DNA of 64,000 bases, from contig CM059187.1 in the NCBI GenBank assembly GCA_030323885.1, positions 121,434,593-121,498,592 of the forward strand. The letters are read 5' to 3'. The position numbers and the translations under genes are program-made. Shown here piece after piece: positions 34,285 through 44,348 of the stretch. Position 1 is the stretch's first letter. Each line of letters opens with the position of its first letter. Under the pieces are notes generated by a model. The model had not been told where the DNA came from. It was given only the letters and a program-made list of their open reading frames with translations, and did no database searches. The DNA comes from Branchipolynoe longqiensis. Its lineage: Eukaryota; Annelida; Polychaeta; Phyllodocida; Polynoidae.

Positions 34285-34490
34285 TTTGTTTAAGCAGGGG
34301 GAATTTCAGTCACAGACAACTGGTCTTCCTCATCCCACTGCTCCTTGCCCTATCCTAATAATGCCAAGCATCTGGCTAGGAAGCGACAATTATCAATTTT
34401 TAAGTCATTGGTTTGACTCGACCAGGATTCTAACCCACGATCTACCAACACGGGAGACGGAGGCTCTAACTCATTCGGCCATCCCGTCAA
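34284..34490 (-). mobile_element. SINE, short 3' type (type B)
   Basis: Head inverse CTCATTCGGCCATCCCGTC at the right, B box inverse near 34430, and the type B end GACAACTGGTCTTCCTCATC with CCCTGCTTAAACAAAAAC. It sits exactly at the 5' end of LINE L2. Confidence 0.85.
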
Positions 34491-34782
34491 GTTGATGGCC
34501 GAAATCTATGCAGATTTAAATAAGATATATCGATATTTCTGGAGCTGCTTTCAATAGTGCCATGTCTCGAATAATAGCCAGATCGGGGGAAACACATTTT
34601 GTAGAGACTGACAGAACTGTCATTTGTCAAGTGCATTGAATCTCACAGATCGGCTTGTTTTTATCATCGTGTGTGCTTGTGAAATGCTTCCAAGGCACTG
34701 TGAATGAATAAATGAATAAATAAAGCCAAGAGCTCGAAGTGGAAGCAAATTTCAAGTGATCTATGATAATACTCTTTTTTCT

Positions 34783-34990
34783 TCTTGAAGATTTGTATTG
34801 GCTATCATGGGTAAGTCTGAGTAGTCTTGTTTTCACCATTAGATAATTGGTTGATAGAAAGCCCGAGCCTATACCTTTATCGAGAGAGAATATCGACCCA
34901 TGGGATTTTTAACCTCCCACACCACATAGACATGGTTGATAACGCTGTAAGTTATACACAGTGGTGGAAATCCAAATTGGCATAGGTGAT
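34783..34990 (-). mobile_element. SINE-like repeat (family V), body fragment
   Basis: GATAGAAAGCCCGAGCCTA, GGGATTTTTAACCTCCCACA and CACAGTGGTGGAAATCCAAA recur at 54321-54530, where a tRNA-like head is attached. Confidence 0.7.
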
Positions 34991-35271
34991 GGCATGGGTA
35001 ATCAAACTACCGGCCTTCATATGGGTATGGTTAATTTTGCGGACCAGGCAGTAATACGCATGTATACGGGAAATCTATATTTTAAAGAAAAAGCACTCAA
35101 CATGTCTGTAATATTGCGCCCAAGCTCAATGGCCTTTACACCGCTGCGTATATCTCATGATGGTTGGACCCCATAAAAGACTCAGAACATTTTGATAGGT
35201 GATCACTATTTCATAGACTTGGCCGACCGACTGCCATGCTCTAACCGAAGTGTAGGCTCAGCCGCCAGCAA

Positions 35272-35512
35272 ACATGGTTCATAATTTACACTGATTGGCT
35301 GCCATGTGTCCCCCCCCCTCCCCCCTCCCTCCCCACAAACACTCCCCTTTCTGTTCTCAACGACATCTGTCAAAGAACCAGAGCAGAGAGTCAACAGAAT
35401 CGGCACCGTTATGCAAATATGAGCTTCATATGTCCGTCAGAATATCTGCAGTCTGCAGTATCGATATGTGTGTGTACACATCATCTACACATAATCTTTA
35501 AGACCATAGGCT
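35272..35512 (+). repeat. Left arm of a near-identical inverted repeat
   Basis: The stretch from CACAAACACTCCCCTTTCTG to ATCTACACATAATCTT is the exact reverse complement of 42424-42588 as far as I can read it (about 165 bp). The match extends on both sides, with an 11-bp indel next to the C-run. Confidence 0.9.
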
Positions 35513-35534
35513 TCTGTAGTAACAGGTTCTATTA
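35503..35534 (-). mobile_element. MITE-A scrap at the DIRS left end
   Basis: GACCATAGGCTTCTGTAGTA and ACAGGTTCTATT, followed by a TA run and the DIRS terminus. Confidence 0.6.
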
Positions 35535-35548
35535 TATATATATATATA

Positions 35549-35594
35549 TTTTACCTCGGTATGCCGCCTCTGGCTAGCCGCAGGCTAGGGAGAA
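35549..35594 (+). repeat. DIRS left inverted terminal repeat
   Basis: TTTTACCTCGGTATGCCGCC, then TCTGGCTAGCCGCAGGCTAG, GGAGA; the counterpart is at 40633-40678. Confidence 0.88.
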
Positions 35595-36281
35595 GGAAGC
35601 ACATCCGGGTCCAGCAATTAGCATAAGTGACTCACAACGGGAGGACGTTTGTGAGTTGCTCCAACAGGATTTATCTACTACTACTGCTTTTGTTCAAAAG
35701 TAAGTACTTTTTCTTAGCCTACTTTGTTTATGATGCCTTATAGCATCACCGTATGAAAGTTCAGAACTTTCTCACGTCCCTTTTGGACTTTGTACGTGTT
35801 TTTAACTTACGGATAGAACATTGGGTGCCGCTGGCACTAACGAAACCGATACTGCAGTTCTATCGACACCTGTTTTTCAGACAGGGAGAAATGGCAACCC
35901 GAGTTGCTCATTTCCTAAGAAAAGTCTCCCGGATCCTAATAGAGGATGATGTTGGGGATGCTTCTGGGTGTTTTTTATAAACACCCCAGACCGGTTTAAG
36001 GCGAACCTCTGAGTTTCGTAATATTTTCTCCAACTTGTTGGCGCTGTAGCCACAGGTGGGAGAAGTGTACGGAACAGAGAGAGTGGGCGATCTCACGATC
36101 GATACCCCCCGTTTGGTTGGTTTCGTTACCACACACCTACGGCAAAATTTAGCTTCACGCCTGTACTGACACATTGGAATACACGTTCTCTGTACCTTGT
36201 TCCTCAACCCAGTTTACTGGCTTACACTTGTGTAGTTGAGATGATTCCGGTTTAGTAACGCTTGCTTCGTTACAGGAACCG

Positions 36282-37604
36282 ATGGCCACTCGCCGGAATA
36301 AGCCGCCCGCTGCAGCGGTCGGCGTCCCTCCTACGGATTACGATTCGTCACCACCGGCTACGGCTCCGCCGTCCCCACAGCCCGGGGCACATGCGTCTGA
36401 TCAGGACAGTGATCAGCCCCCTCAACCTGTAGGTTGGGAGGCTAAGATGGCGGCTATGGTGGAGGAGAAAATGCGCCAATTCCAGGCTCATGCCTTTGCA
36501 GACCCTTCCCAAATCCCTGATGAGGATTGGGAAGACTTCTCGGAAGACGAGGAAGACACGGTTTCGGCACCTGAGGTTCCGAAACCGAAAACGCGCGGCA
36601 AGAAACGTCGCCCGGTTAGCAGCTCGGGAGACGAGTTCACCAAGAAGGCTAACACTAAGCGCTCCAAAAAGTCCAAGAAAAAGAAGAAAAAGAAAGACTC
36701 GTCCTCGGACTCGTCAGACGACTCTTCTTCCACGGAGTCTGATTCGGATACGGAACGCGCAGGCGTTTACGCCAAAATAGGCGCCAAAGTAGGCAAGAAA
36801 ATTGTCAAGAAGAAAGCTAACAAGGTGCGTACCACGACTATGATGCGCAAAACGGTGAATGGCCATTTCACCACCTTTAAGCCAGTGGAAGTCATCAACA
36901 AATTGAATGAACAGATCTCTGGAGTCAAGGGTATCCCCGCTACAGTGTCTAAGGAGATGGATGCGGGCATCCATTTGTCGGACGAGCGTCGCCGGTACGA
37001 AACTGCCCTCTGCGTTATCCATAAGGCAGTTTTGGGGGCCTTGACGTCCATTATCCCTGTCGCTAACAGAATGCAAACCGAGAACAAGTTCTCGTCTTTG
37101 GCTCGGGTAATGGACCGGGGCATTGCCTTACTCGCAGCTGCGAGTAACTACATGACTCATCGCAGATTTGAAAATGTTTTCAAATCGGTCACCACCGATG
37201 CGGGCAAAGAAGTCGCCCGCTCAAAGAAAGTGACAGGTCATGACGGCAAGGAATACACTGTGTATTCAGGACCTACCCCCATCAAAAGCAAACCTCTGGA
37301 TAAATCCAAGATGTTTGGGGGTCAGCTGGCTTACCTTTACAAGCAGGTGGAGGTGGACTACAAGAGTGCTAAGAACACCGAAGCAAAGGGCCGTAAATTC
37401 CAAAACCCAGCCGGGTTCAGACGTGTTAGGACGGATTTTCGCTTCCGCAGAGGAGGAAGGCCGTTCAGGGGCGGACCGTCCTTCGCGTTCAGCCAGCGGG
37501 GAAGAGGTCGAGGCGACAGACAAGCCTCAAACTGGAACGACAACCGCGGCTACAAGAGGGACTTCGTTCCCAAACCACAGTTCCCCAAACCAGGGAACAA
37601 GTAG
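36282..37604 (+). CDS. DIRS gag-like ORF1
   Basis: 440 codons from an ATG following CAGGAACCG. There is an N-terminal Pro/Ser/Asp-rich part, an acidic patch (WEDFSEDEEDT, about residue 85), two basic Lys/Ser-rich stretches (about 105-140, with the repeated SS-D motif), a conserved central block (MRKTVNGHFTTFKPVEVI to MDAGIHLSDERRRYE, about 185-235), and a C-terminal Arg/Gly/Phe-rich tail (RFRRGGRPFRGG, RGRGRGD) suited to RNA binding. In DIRS elements this ORF is taken to package the RNA. The central block is also kept in the decayed copies at 22265 and 61250, showing that it is the family's signature. There is no zinc knuckle. Confidence 0.85.
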   Translation: MATRRNKPPAAAVGVPPTDYDSSPPATAPPSPQPGAHASDQDSDQPPQPVGWEAKMAAMVEEKMRQFQAHAFADPSQIPDEDWEDFSEDEEDTVSAPEVPKPKTRGKKRRPVSSSGDEFTKKANTKRSKKSKKKKKKKDSSSDSSDDSSSTESDSDTERAGVYAKIGAKVGKKIVKKKANKVRTTTMMRKTVNGHFTTFKPVEVINKLNEQISGVKGIPATVSKEMDAGIHLSDERRRYETALCVIHKAVLGALTSIIPVANRMQTENKFSSLARVMDRGIALLAAASNYMTHRRFENVFKSVTTDAGKEVARSKKVTGHDGKEYTVYSGPTPIKSKPLDKSKMFGGQLAYLYKQVEVDYKSAKNTEAKGRKFQNPAGFRRVRTDFRFRRGGRPFRGGPSFAFSQRGRGRGDRQASNWNDNRGYKRDFVPKPQFPKPGNK

Positions 37605-37642
37605 AGAACGCCACACAAACTGTTCAGCCTCCTGACCCTGAA

Positions 37643-38803
37643 ATGGTCACGGAGGAAACACAAACTGAAGTAAGCTTGTCTCAAGCGGGCAATATTGTTA
37701 ATTATTTACATCAATGGCAACAGTTAGCCACTAACCCAGAGGTTCTTAGTATTGTTAAAGGCATTCACATTCCTTTCACACAATTGCCTGTCCAGAAAAG
37801 AGCTCCTTTTCCTTATCAATTTAATTCGCTAGAAAAGTTTCAGCTCGATCAACAGGTTTTACTTTTTGAAGCTAAAGGCATTGTCAACAGAGTTGAACAT
37901 ACTGAAGGTGAATTTATTTCAAATATCTTCTCCACTCCTAAACCAGATGGCACCATTCGATTGATTTTAGATTTAACCCAATTAAATGAAATCATTGAAT
38001 ACAAACATTTCAATATGTTTTCCTTAGAAACAGCTCGTGATTTAATTACCCCAGATTGTTGGCTAGCGAGTGTGGATTTGAGAGATGCGTACTATACGGT
38101 TCCTATTCACCACATAGATCGAAAGTTTTTAAGGTTCCTCTGGAATGGCCAGCTTTTTGAATTTACCTGCCTACCAAATGGTTTGGCCTGTACACCACGC
38201 CTTTTTACTAAGCTGTTGAAACCAATTTTTTCACACATGGCAAAACTGGGTCATTGTATGTTTCCATACATTGATGATTCTTTCATTATGGGCCAATCTT
38301 TCACACAATGTGATCTCGCCGTTCAAGATTTGTGTAATTTTTTTGCAAATTTGGGTTTCTTCATACATGACAAGAAATCCGTCTTTTCTCCTACAAAGGA
38401 GCTTAAGTGTCTAGGTTTCATTTTAAACACCACGGCTATGACCGTTTCGCTTACACGCCAAAAGAAAGATAAGCTTTACCACACAGCGATTCAGCTGTTA
38501 GACATTTCTAGGCCAAAGATTAGACAGGTCGCAGTCCTTATCGGTATCATGGTTTCATATAGCCCGGCTAGTCTATACGGAGCGGCACACATTAAATCAC
38601 TTGAAATTGATAAGAATCTAGCTCTGGCCCGAGCAAAGGGAAACTTTGAAAAGACCATGTTTATTTCTGAAAACGGCCTTGCCGACATTTATTGGTGGCT
38701 AAAGCACTTTGATCAATCTCCCAGCCCCATTAGAATGGGGGAGCCCGATACTACCGTTACCACGGACGCGTCTCTCCAAGGGTGGGGGGGCACATCGAAA
38801 TGA
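37643..38803 (+). CDS. DIRS reverse transcriptase and start of RNase H (ORF2, frameshifted)
   Basis: The frame opens 38 bp after gag. RT motifs in order are KPDGTIRLILDLTQLNE (fingers), LASVDLRDAYYTVPIH (motif A, catalytic Asp), FTCLPNGLACTPRLFTKLL (motif B) and FPYIDDSFIMG (motif C, catalytic Asp pair), then the thumb. RNase H begins with VTTDASLQGWGG, containing the first catalytic Asp. The frame then slips at a G7 run near 38784-38790 and stops at 38801-38803; RNase H continues in another frame (38709-39533). The G-run suggests a one-base indel, either a mutation in this copy or a sequencing error, not a programmed event. Confidence 0.9.
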   Translation: MVTEETQTEVSLSQAGNIVNYLHQWQQLATNPEVLSIVKGIHIPFTQLPVQKRAPFPYQFNSLEKFQLDQQVLLFEAKGIVNRVEHTEGEFISNIFSTPKPDGTIRLILDLTQLNEIIEYKHFNMFSLETARDLITPDCWLASVDLRDAYYTVPIHHIDRKFLRFLWNGQLFEFTCLPNGLACTPRLFTKLLKPIFSHMAKLGHCMFPYIDDSFIMGQSFTQCDLAVQDLCNFFANLGFFIHDKKSVFSPTKELKCLGFILNTTAMTVSLTRQKKDKLYHTAIQLLDISRPKIRQVAVLIGIMVSYSPASLYGAAHIKSLEIDKNLALARAKGNFEKTMFISENGLADIYWWLKHFDQSPSPIRMGEPDTTVTTDASLQGWGGTSK

Positions 38804-39533
38804 TGTAGCAACGGGCGGAAGATGGCTAGCATCGGAACTACCCGATCATATTAACGTTTTAGAATTGAGGGCCATTTATTTAGGTTTAACCAGCCTTGTT
38901 AAAGTCCCCAAAAATAATGTACGTATCCTCATGGATAACACCACAGCAATGGCTTATGTCAGGAATATGGGAGGTACAAAATCAATCAAGTGTAATGAAA
39001 TGGCACTACTCATTTGGAACTGGGCTCAAACCTTGGACGTTTGGTTAACTGTTACACACATTCCAGGCACGCAGAATTGTCTTGCTGACAGAATGAGTCG
39101 CCAGTTCCATGATCACTTAGAGTGGTCACTAAATCCATCCATTTTCAAACACATCTGTCACACTTGGGGCTCGCCTCATATCGATTTATTTGCTTCGCGT
39201 AATAACTTTAAACTCGAGAAATATGTTTCGTGGCACCCCGAACCAAATGCTTGGCACATCGATGCCTTCTCGCTAAAGTTGCAACATCATTTCTTTTACA
39301 TTTTCCCCCCCTTTACTATCATTAGCAAAGTCGCCAGAAAGATACAAATGGAGGGAACACACGCCATCCTCATCGTCCCCGAATGGCACACTCAACCGTG
39401 GCTACCGAGATTACTAGCCACAGCCAAAAGCAGCCTACGCTTCCCAAGATACCGAGGAAACCTGAAGCATCAGGGACCATTAGAACGCCACGGAAACGTG
39501 TCGACAACTCCGTTGGTGGCATTCCTTTTTTAA
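38790..39533 (+). CDS. DIRS RNase H and C-terminal domain (continuation of ORF2)
   Basis: After the G-run slip the frame gives ELPDHINVLELRAIYLGL (catalytic Glu), ILMDNTTAMAYVRNMGG (catalytic Asp) and ADRMSRQ (final catalytic Asp), the normal RNase H order of DIRS elements. A further domain follows with WGSPHIDLFASRNNFK and WHPEPNAWHIDAFS, of the kind found downstream of RNase H in DIRS1-type proteins. The last 150 bp overlap the recombinase frame. The open frame begins upstream at 38709, but similarity starts only at the G-run. Confidence 0.87.
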   Translation, partial: AHRNDVATGGRWLASELPDHINVLELRAIYLGLTSLVKVPKNNVRILMDNTTAMAYVRNMGGTKSIKCNEMALLIWNWAQTLDVWLTVTHIPGTQNCLADRMSRQFHDHLEWSLNPSIFKHICHTWGSPHIDLFASRNNFKLEKYVSWHPEPNAWHIDAFSLKLQHHFFYIFPPFTIISKVARKIQMEGTHAILIVPEWHTQPWLPRLLATAKSSLRFPRYRGNLKHQGPLERHGNVSTTPLVAFLF

Positions 39534-40492
39534 ATAAGTACTTGGAACAATTCGGCTTGGACAAGATCACACAACAGCGTTGGGTTGATGATGCGTGGAG
39601 GAAAGGAACTGTGAAAATGTATACTACCTATTTAAAGAAATGAGGTATTTATTGCTTGCTTAAGAAGGTGAAGCCAATGAATCCCACAGTATCCCAGGTA
39701 GGACGCTTCCTACGTTTCTTAGAGGACGAAGGTCTAGGATATGGCGCTATCAATGCTGCCAGATGTGCTCTGTCAATAATCCTACCTCGGGTTAATGGAC
39801 AAACAATGGGTAAACACCATGTTATTTGTTGGATCGTACAATCAATTTATCAGAGGAATCCACCTAAACCCAAATATAATAGGTTTTGGGATGTTTCTCT
39901 TGTGTTCAACCTCTTCAAGAAATGGCCAGAAAATAAATTTCTGGACGTTAAGCTATTAGGTTTCAAAGTAGCAGTGTTGCTTCTCCTCGTTACAGGACAC
40001 AGGGGCCAAACTATAGTCGCCCTGTCGCTCAATGGTCTAGAAATTGATAACAAGGAAGCAACATTTGATTTAACGACTTTATTAAAATCAAATCGTTTAG
40101 GTGACCCCCTTTCCACAATCGGTGTCACGAGTTTCACACAGGATCGTAAATTATGTGTAGTCTCCGCGATACGGAATTATATATCCAAGACAAGGTTAAT
40201 AAGAAACTCAAGACAGCTTTTGGTGAGCTTTATTAAGCCACACAAGGCCATTTCCAGGGATACCCTCGCCAGATGGACCATGAATGTGTTAAAACTATCT
40301 GGAGTCAATATAGACAGATATTCATCGCACTCTACACGGGGTGCAATGGTTTCCAAGGCAAGATTACTAGGCATCTCCGTTAAACGGATCCTAGCTCACG
40401 CCGGATGGAAGACCGCTAGATCGTTTGCTAGACATTATCACAAGCGACTAGAGAAGACTCAGCCGATAGCACAGAGGCTACTCGCCAACTAA
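39383..40492 (+). CDS. DIRS tyrosine recombinase (ORF3, one in-frame stop)
   Basis: The N-terminal part (39383-39640) and the main part (39656-40492) are in the same frame, separated by a TGA at 39641-39643 in TYLKK-GIYC, probably a mutated Trp codon. The catalytic signature is complete: Arg in LLVTGHRGQTIV, HSTRGA (His-x-x-Arg), HAGW, and the nucleophile Tyr in SFARHYHK. An N-terminal SAM-like arm-binding region precedes it. Family enzymes join the extrachromosomal circular cDNA to the genome. The N-terminal 150 bp overlap ORF2, a typical DIRS arrangement. Confidence 0.92.
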
Positions 40493-40632
40493 AAAGAAAG
40501 AGGTACGAAAAACCAAAACTTTTTTCTCTTTATTGGTCATACAAATCGTTTTTCCATTTACATAAATAAGACTTGATCACAACATAATAATAACAAACAG
40601 GAATATCAGGATAAAAATGCTATTACGTAAAG

Positions 40633-40678
40633 GTCTCCCTAGCCTACGGCTAACCAGAGGCGGCATACCGAGGTAAAA
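40633..40678 (-). repeat. DIRS right inverted terminal repeat
   Basis: TCTCCCTAGCCTACGGCTAA and CCAGAGGCGGCATACCGAGG, TAAAA: the inverse of the left terminus. Confidence 0.88.
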
Positions 40679-40992
40679 TAGATTAGTTAGACGAATCTTA
40701 CCTGGGTATAGATGATGGATAACTATTGTTTTACCGAGGTAGGAGCCTCGATTAGACGTGGGCGAGGGCCCACCCACCATGCCCTGCCACGTCTATTCAA
40801 TCACTCATATTAGGATTGGGTCAAATGACCTTAGGTTTGTTTTTTAGAATCATTTTGATCCTGAATTAGTAGGTAAAGATTTCTGGACCCGGATGTGCTT
40901 CCTTCTCCCTCGCCCACGTCTAACCGAGGCTCCTACCTCGGTAAAACAATAGTTATCCATCATCTATACCCAGGTAAGATTCGTCTAACTAA

Positions 40993-40996
<4 letters not shown>
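40679..40996. mobile_element. 318-bp foldback abutting the DIRS right end
   Basis: Arms 40679-40768 and 40907-40996 are 90-bp inverted repeats with one mismatch. Within the arms, TTTTACCGAGGTAGGAGCCT resembles a DIRS terminus. The 138-bp loop contains GGACCCGGATGTGCTTCCTT, the inverse of a sequence just inside the DIRS left end. A TA run follows immediately. It may be a miniature non-autonomous DIRS derivative. Confidence 0.8.
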
Positions 40997-41027
<31 letters not shown>

Positions 41028-41212
41028 TGATATATCCTGATATTACCTTAAGTGTTGCTAGGACGTAACACGAAGAAATATGTAAATACACACATATGTA
41101 TGTGTGTGAAATAAATTACAGATTAAAAAAAGATTATATATAGAATTTTTAAAGGATATATATTGTTTGTTGGAGTTTTACATCCTAGAAACAAATATGG
41201 TCCATCAGTATA
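40997..41212. repeat. TA run and two SINE 3' scraps
   Basis: (TA)n at 40995-41026, then a plus-strand SINE end (TATCCTGATATTACC, GTTGCTAGGACGTAACAC) and at about 41165 a minus-strand one (TGTTTGTTGGAGTTTTACAT). Confidence 0.65.
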
Positions 41213-41264
41213 TATATACACCAGTCATCTAAATATATCCTTAAAAAAATCCACTGTTTATCTG

Positions 41265-41410
41265 CTTCTGTTCTCTTCTGATCTCTTCTGTTCCCTCTCT
41301 CCCTCTCGCTCTCTCTCTCGCTCTTTCTCTTCCTCTCGCTCGCTCGCTCGCTTCACTCGCGCGCACCCACCCACCCACCCAAACGAGAGTGTGTGTGTGG
41401 GGGGGGGGGT
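41265..41410 (+). repeat. CT/CTCG-rich low-complexity tract with CCCA and G runs
   Basis: TCTCTCCCTCTCGCTCTCTC, CTCGCTCGCTCGCTCG, CACCCACCCACCC and G10 follow one another. The frames read through it are not genes. Confidence 0.85.
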
Positions 41411-41641
41411 GAACCTGATCCAACAAATTCTATTACTAATAGTATTAGTCACAGCCGCAGACTGGCTCTATTTTATGATTAATGTTCATGTGCACAGTGT
41501 GCGCGCTGTGGACGAGGTCAGAGGTCAATACTGATTAAATATATATATATATATTTTAAAGCGCGCCTCGAAAATCAACTCTGGCGATTCTGGGCATAGT
41601 CGTTCTGTTATTGGCCTCGTGCAAGACAATACTAGTCTATA

Positions 41642-41862
41642 GCCCCGTTCACACACGGGCCTTAAGTCGCCTCAAGTAGTTCACCTCATCTAAGTCGACT
41701 CAGATCGCGCGTGTGAACGGTCCGCTGAGGTGAATTAGGGCTGAGTCGACTCAACTAGTTTGCCTCAAGTAAACCGCGTCGCGAGGTAGTTTAGATGAGG
41801 CGAACTAGCTTGAGTCGGCCTAAGTGGCATGTGTGAACTTATTTGGTTTAGTTGGGGCGGCT
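41642..41862. mobile_element. Foldback-like element with subterminal repeats (left piece)
   Basis: CCCCGTTCACACACGGGCC begins a stretch full of inverted and direct GTCGACTCA, TCACCTCA and CGTGTGAAC words. A related piece lies at 43508-43652 and ends GTACGTGTGACCACGGCG, the approximate inverse of this start. Confidence 0.55.
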
Positions 41863-41875
41863 TAAGCACATGGAT

Positions 41876-42262
41876 GGAGACTGCTTCCTAACAGGAAGTT
41901 GCTTTCATAGTGGTTAGAACACATGTTTGGACCGTCCCATTTTTTCATATATCATATGGAGACTGCTTCCTAACAGCTACGCCATCCGGACCGCACTCTA
42001 TCCACACCTCTCTCTATCTCCTCTCCGCTGGCCTTGCTCCTCCTTGATATGTCTGAAAAGAGTTCCAGGAGGGGAAGCCTGCCGGAATTTCAATTTCTAC
42101 ATTTACTCTGTCTGTGTCTATGGCTCGCTGGTTGGTCACCATAGAGCAAATAAACACGGTCCTTTGACTCAACTCTCCTCATTTCTCTTTCCTATACTCT
42201 ACCCTAACAGGTAGTTGCTTTTGATAGTGGTTGGAGCACATGTTTGGACCGTCCTACTCTTC
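41876..42262 (+). repeat. Local direct repeats
   Basis: GAGACTGCTTCCTAACAG occurs at 41876 and 41957. AGTTGCTTTCATAGTGGTTA to TGTTTGGACCGTCC (41896-41938) recurs at 42214-42255. Confidence 0.75.
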
Positions 42263-42289
42263 CCATCTCATTTTAGGTATGTTGTTTGT

Positions 42290-43395
42290 ATGTAGTTAGT
42301 TGTGGATGTATATGTGGCATGGGGATGTACATGTGGATGTATGTGTGGATGTATGGATGTGTGGATACATGTATGTGTGTATGCATGTATGTGTGTATGC
42401 ATGTATGTGTGTATGCCTATGGTCATAAAGATTATGTGTAGATGATGTGTACACACACATATCGATACTGCAGACTGCAGATATTCTGACGGACATATGA
42501 AGCTCATATTTGCATAACGGTGCCGATTCTGTTGACTCTCTGCTCTGGTTCTTTGACAGATGTCGTTGAGAACAGAAAGGGGAGTGTTTGTGGGGAGGGA
42601 GGGGGGAGGGGGGGGGACAATCAGTGTAAATTATGAACCATATGTCACGGTAGAATTGTGTATGTATGTGTTAATGTATGGGTGGATGTTTGTGTGTATG
42701 TATGCATGTATGTTTGTATGTGTGGATGTATGTGTGTGTATATGTATGTATGTGTGTATACATGTGTATGTGTGTAACTATATGTATGTATGTATATGTG
42801 TATGCATGTGTGTATGTATGTGTGGGTGTATGGGTGGATGTATGTGTGTATGTATGCATGTATATATGTTTGTATGTGTGGATGTATGTGTGTATGCATG
42901 TGTGTATATGTATGTATGTGTGTATACATGTGTAGGTATGTGTGTAACTATATGTATGTATGTATGTATATGTGTATGCATGTGTGTATGTATGTGTGGA
43001 TGTGTGTATGTATGCATGTTTGTATGTGGGGATGTATGTGTGGATGTATGTGTGGATGTATGTGTGTATGCATGTGTGTATATGTATTATGTGTGTATAC
43101 ATGTGTATAACTATATGTATGTATGTATATGTCTATGCATGTGTGTATGTATGTGTGGATGCATGTGTGGATGAATGTGTGGATGTATTTGTGTATTTAT
43201 GTTTGTATTTGTGGATGTATGTGTGTATACATGTGTGTATGTATGCGTATACATGTGTATGTATGTGTTGTATGTATGTGTGTATATATGTATGTGTGTA
43301 TATATGTATGTGTAGATGTATATATGTATGTGTGCATGTATGTGTGGATGGATGTATGCATGTATGTATGTTTGTATGCATGTTTGTATGTATGG
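42290..43395 (+). repeat. TGTA/TGTG/GGATG-rich satellite
   Basis: About 100 bp before and 740 bp after the inverted-repeat arm consist of TGTATG, TGTGTATG and TGTGGATG words. All six frames stay open in places (Met-Tyr-Val-Cys on plus, Thr-His-Ile on minus) only because of this composition. Confidence 0.9.
42416..42643 (-). repeat. Right arm of the near-identical inverted repeat
   Basis: The reverse complement of 35272-35512, lacking an 11-bp piece beside the G-run. It lies between two TGTA-rich satellite blocks. Confidence 0.9.
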
Positions 43396-43508
43396 TATCC
43401 CGGTGAGGCAGCACTATAAACTCGCCATGAGTGCACACTGCCACAAGTTGGTACCGATCCTGATATAACCTTAGATGTTGCTAGGACCTAAAACAACCAC
43501 AAACAAAC
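43396..43508 (+). mobile_element. SINE (type A) 3' fragment
   Basis: CGGTGAGGCAGCACTATAAA to AAAACAACCACAAACAAAC; the head is missing, replaced by the satellite. Confidence 0.8.
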
Positions 43509-43652
43509 ATCGATGTGAGCCGGTTTAACGCGTGTGTCTGAACGCGCCACACTTAGAAACCTGAGTATGTGTGAACGTGTCGCTAGTTCGACTCATCTAG
43601 GTCCCCTTATCTAAGTCGGCCTAGCGTTGTACGTGTGACCACGGCGTATGCC
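43508..43652. mobile_element. Foldback-like element (right piece)
   Basis: Words such as CGTGTGTCTGAAC, TATGTGTGAACGTG, GACTCATCTAGGTC and TAAGTCGGCCTAG match those of 41642-41862. Confidence 0.5.
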
Positions 43653-44041
43653 TTCGCAATAACGCCAACACCTGCTTCCTTGATGGTGATTGTTTTGCTG
43701 ACAGGGGGTACTTTTTAGGGTTATTTTTATCACAGCTTGGTACAGACTGGTGGATGCATTATATATATATATATGTACACACTCCACAGGGGGTGGTGGT
43801 GGGTTGAGGGGGCAACTTCAGTGGCCTTTGTCTCTTTTATCTATCTAAATCTAATTATGGGCAATTGATTTTGTAGGCACTGGTGTGAATATTTGATATA
43901 ATAGTATAGTATGTGTATAAATAAAAGAGGTAATATCTGATGGTCAATAAAGGTGGTGGTGGTTGTCTGAGGGTAGTGGTGGTTGTTGTTGTGTGAGGAG
44001 GATGTGGTGGTGTGATCGTGGTGTGAGGAGGTGGTGGTGGT

Positions 44042-44348
44042 TGGTTGTTGGTGTTTTACATCCTAGCAACATCTGTTGACAGATCAGGATGGGTACCGAC
44101 TTGTGACAGTGCACACTCAGCAACTTTATACTGCTGTCCCACTGCTAGATCAGGCAGCCGGCACCATCACCTGATATCCAACTCAGTCACATTATCCTGA
44201 TACTGCCCTATCCTAGTAATGCCGAGCGCCAGGCTAGGAAGTGACAAGTATCAATTTTGTAAGTCATTGGTTTCACTCAGCCGGGATTCGACTCCCGATT
44301 TCCCACACAGGAAGCATGCGCTCTAGCGATTGGGGCATCCTGTCCGGT
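44042..44348 (-). mobile_element. SINE (type A)
   Basis: TTGGTTGTTGGTGTTTTACA at the left to the head inverse near TGGGGCATCCTGTCCGG at the right. It interrupts GGT-rich satellite on both sides. Confidence 0.82.

Larger units (their letters stand above)
35549..40678 (+). mobile_element. DIRS-like tyrosine-recombinase retrotransposon, nearly intact
   Basis: A 5.1-kb element. The left terminus TTTTACCTCGGTATGCCGCC (to about 35594) is repeated inverted at 40633-40678 with two or three mismatches. In order it carries a gag-like ORF, RT with RNase H, and a tyrosine recombinase overlapping the RT frame. There is no integrase and no LTR. Inverted termini together with a recombinase are the DIRS1 arrangement, not the split direct repeats of Ngaro or PAT. 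Such elements integrate by recombination of a circular form, and so leave no target duplication. One frameshift and one nonsense codon disable this copy; otherwise it looks young. Confidence 0.92.

Noticed and set aside
38784..38803. Programmed frameshift between RT and RNase H
   Set aside because: The slip falls inside the RNase H domain at a G7 run rather than at an ORF boundary, so a one-base indel is simpler.
42560..43444. Overlapping open frames rich in Met-Tyr-Val-Cys or Thr-His-Ile
   Set aside because: Products of the TGTA/TGTG satellite, open in several frames on both strands.
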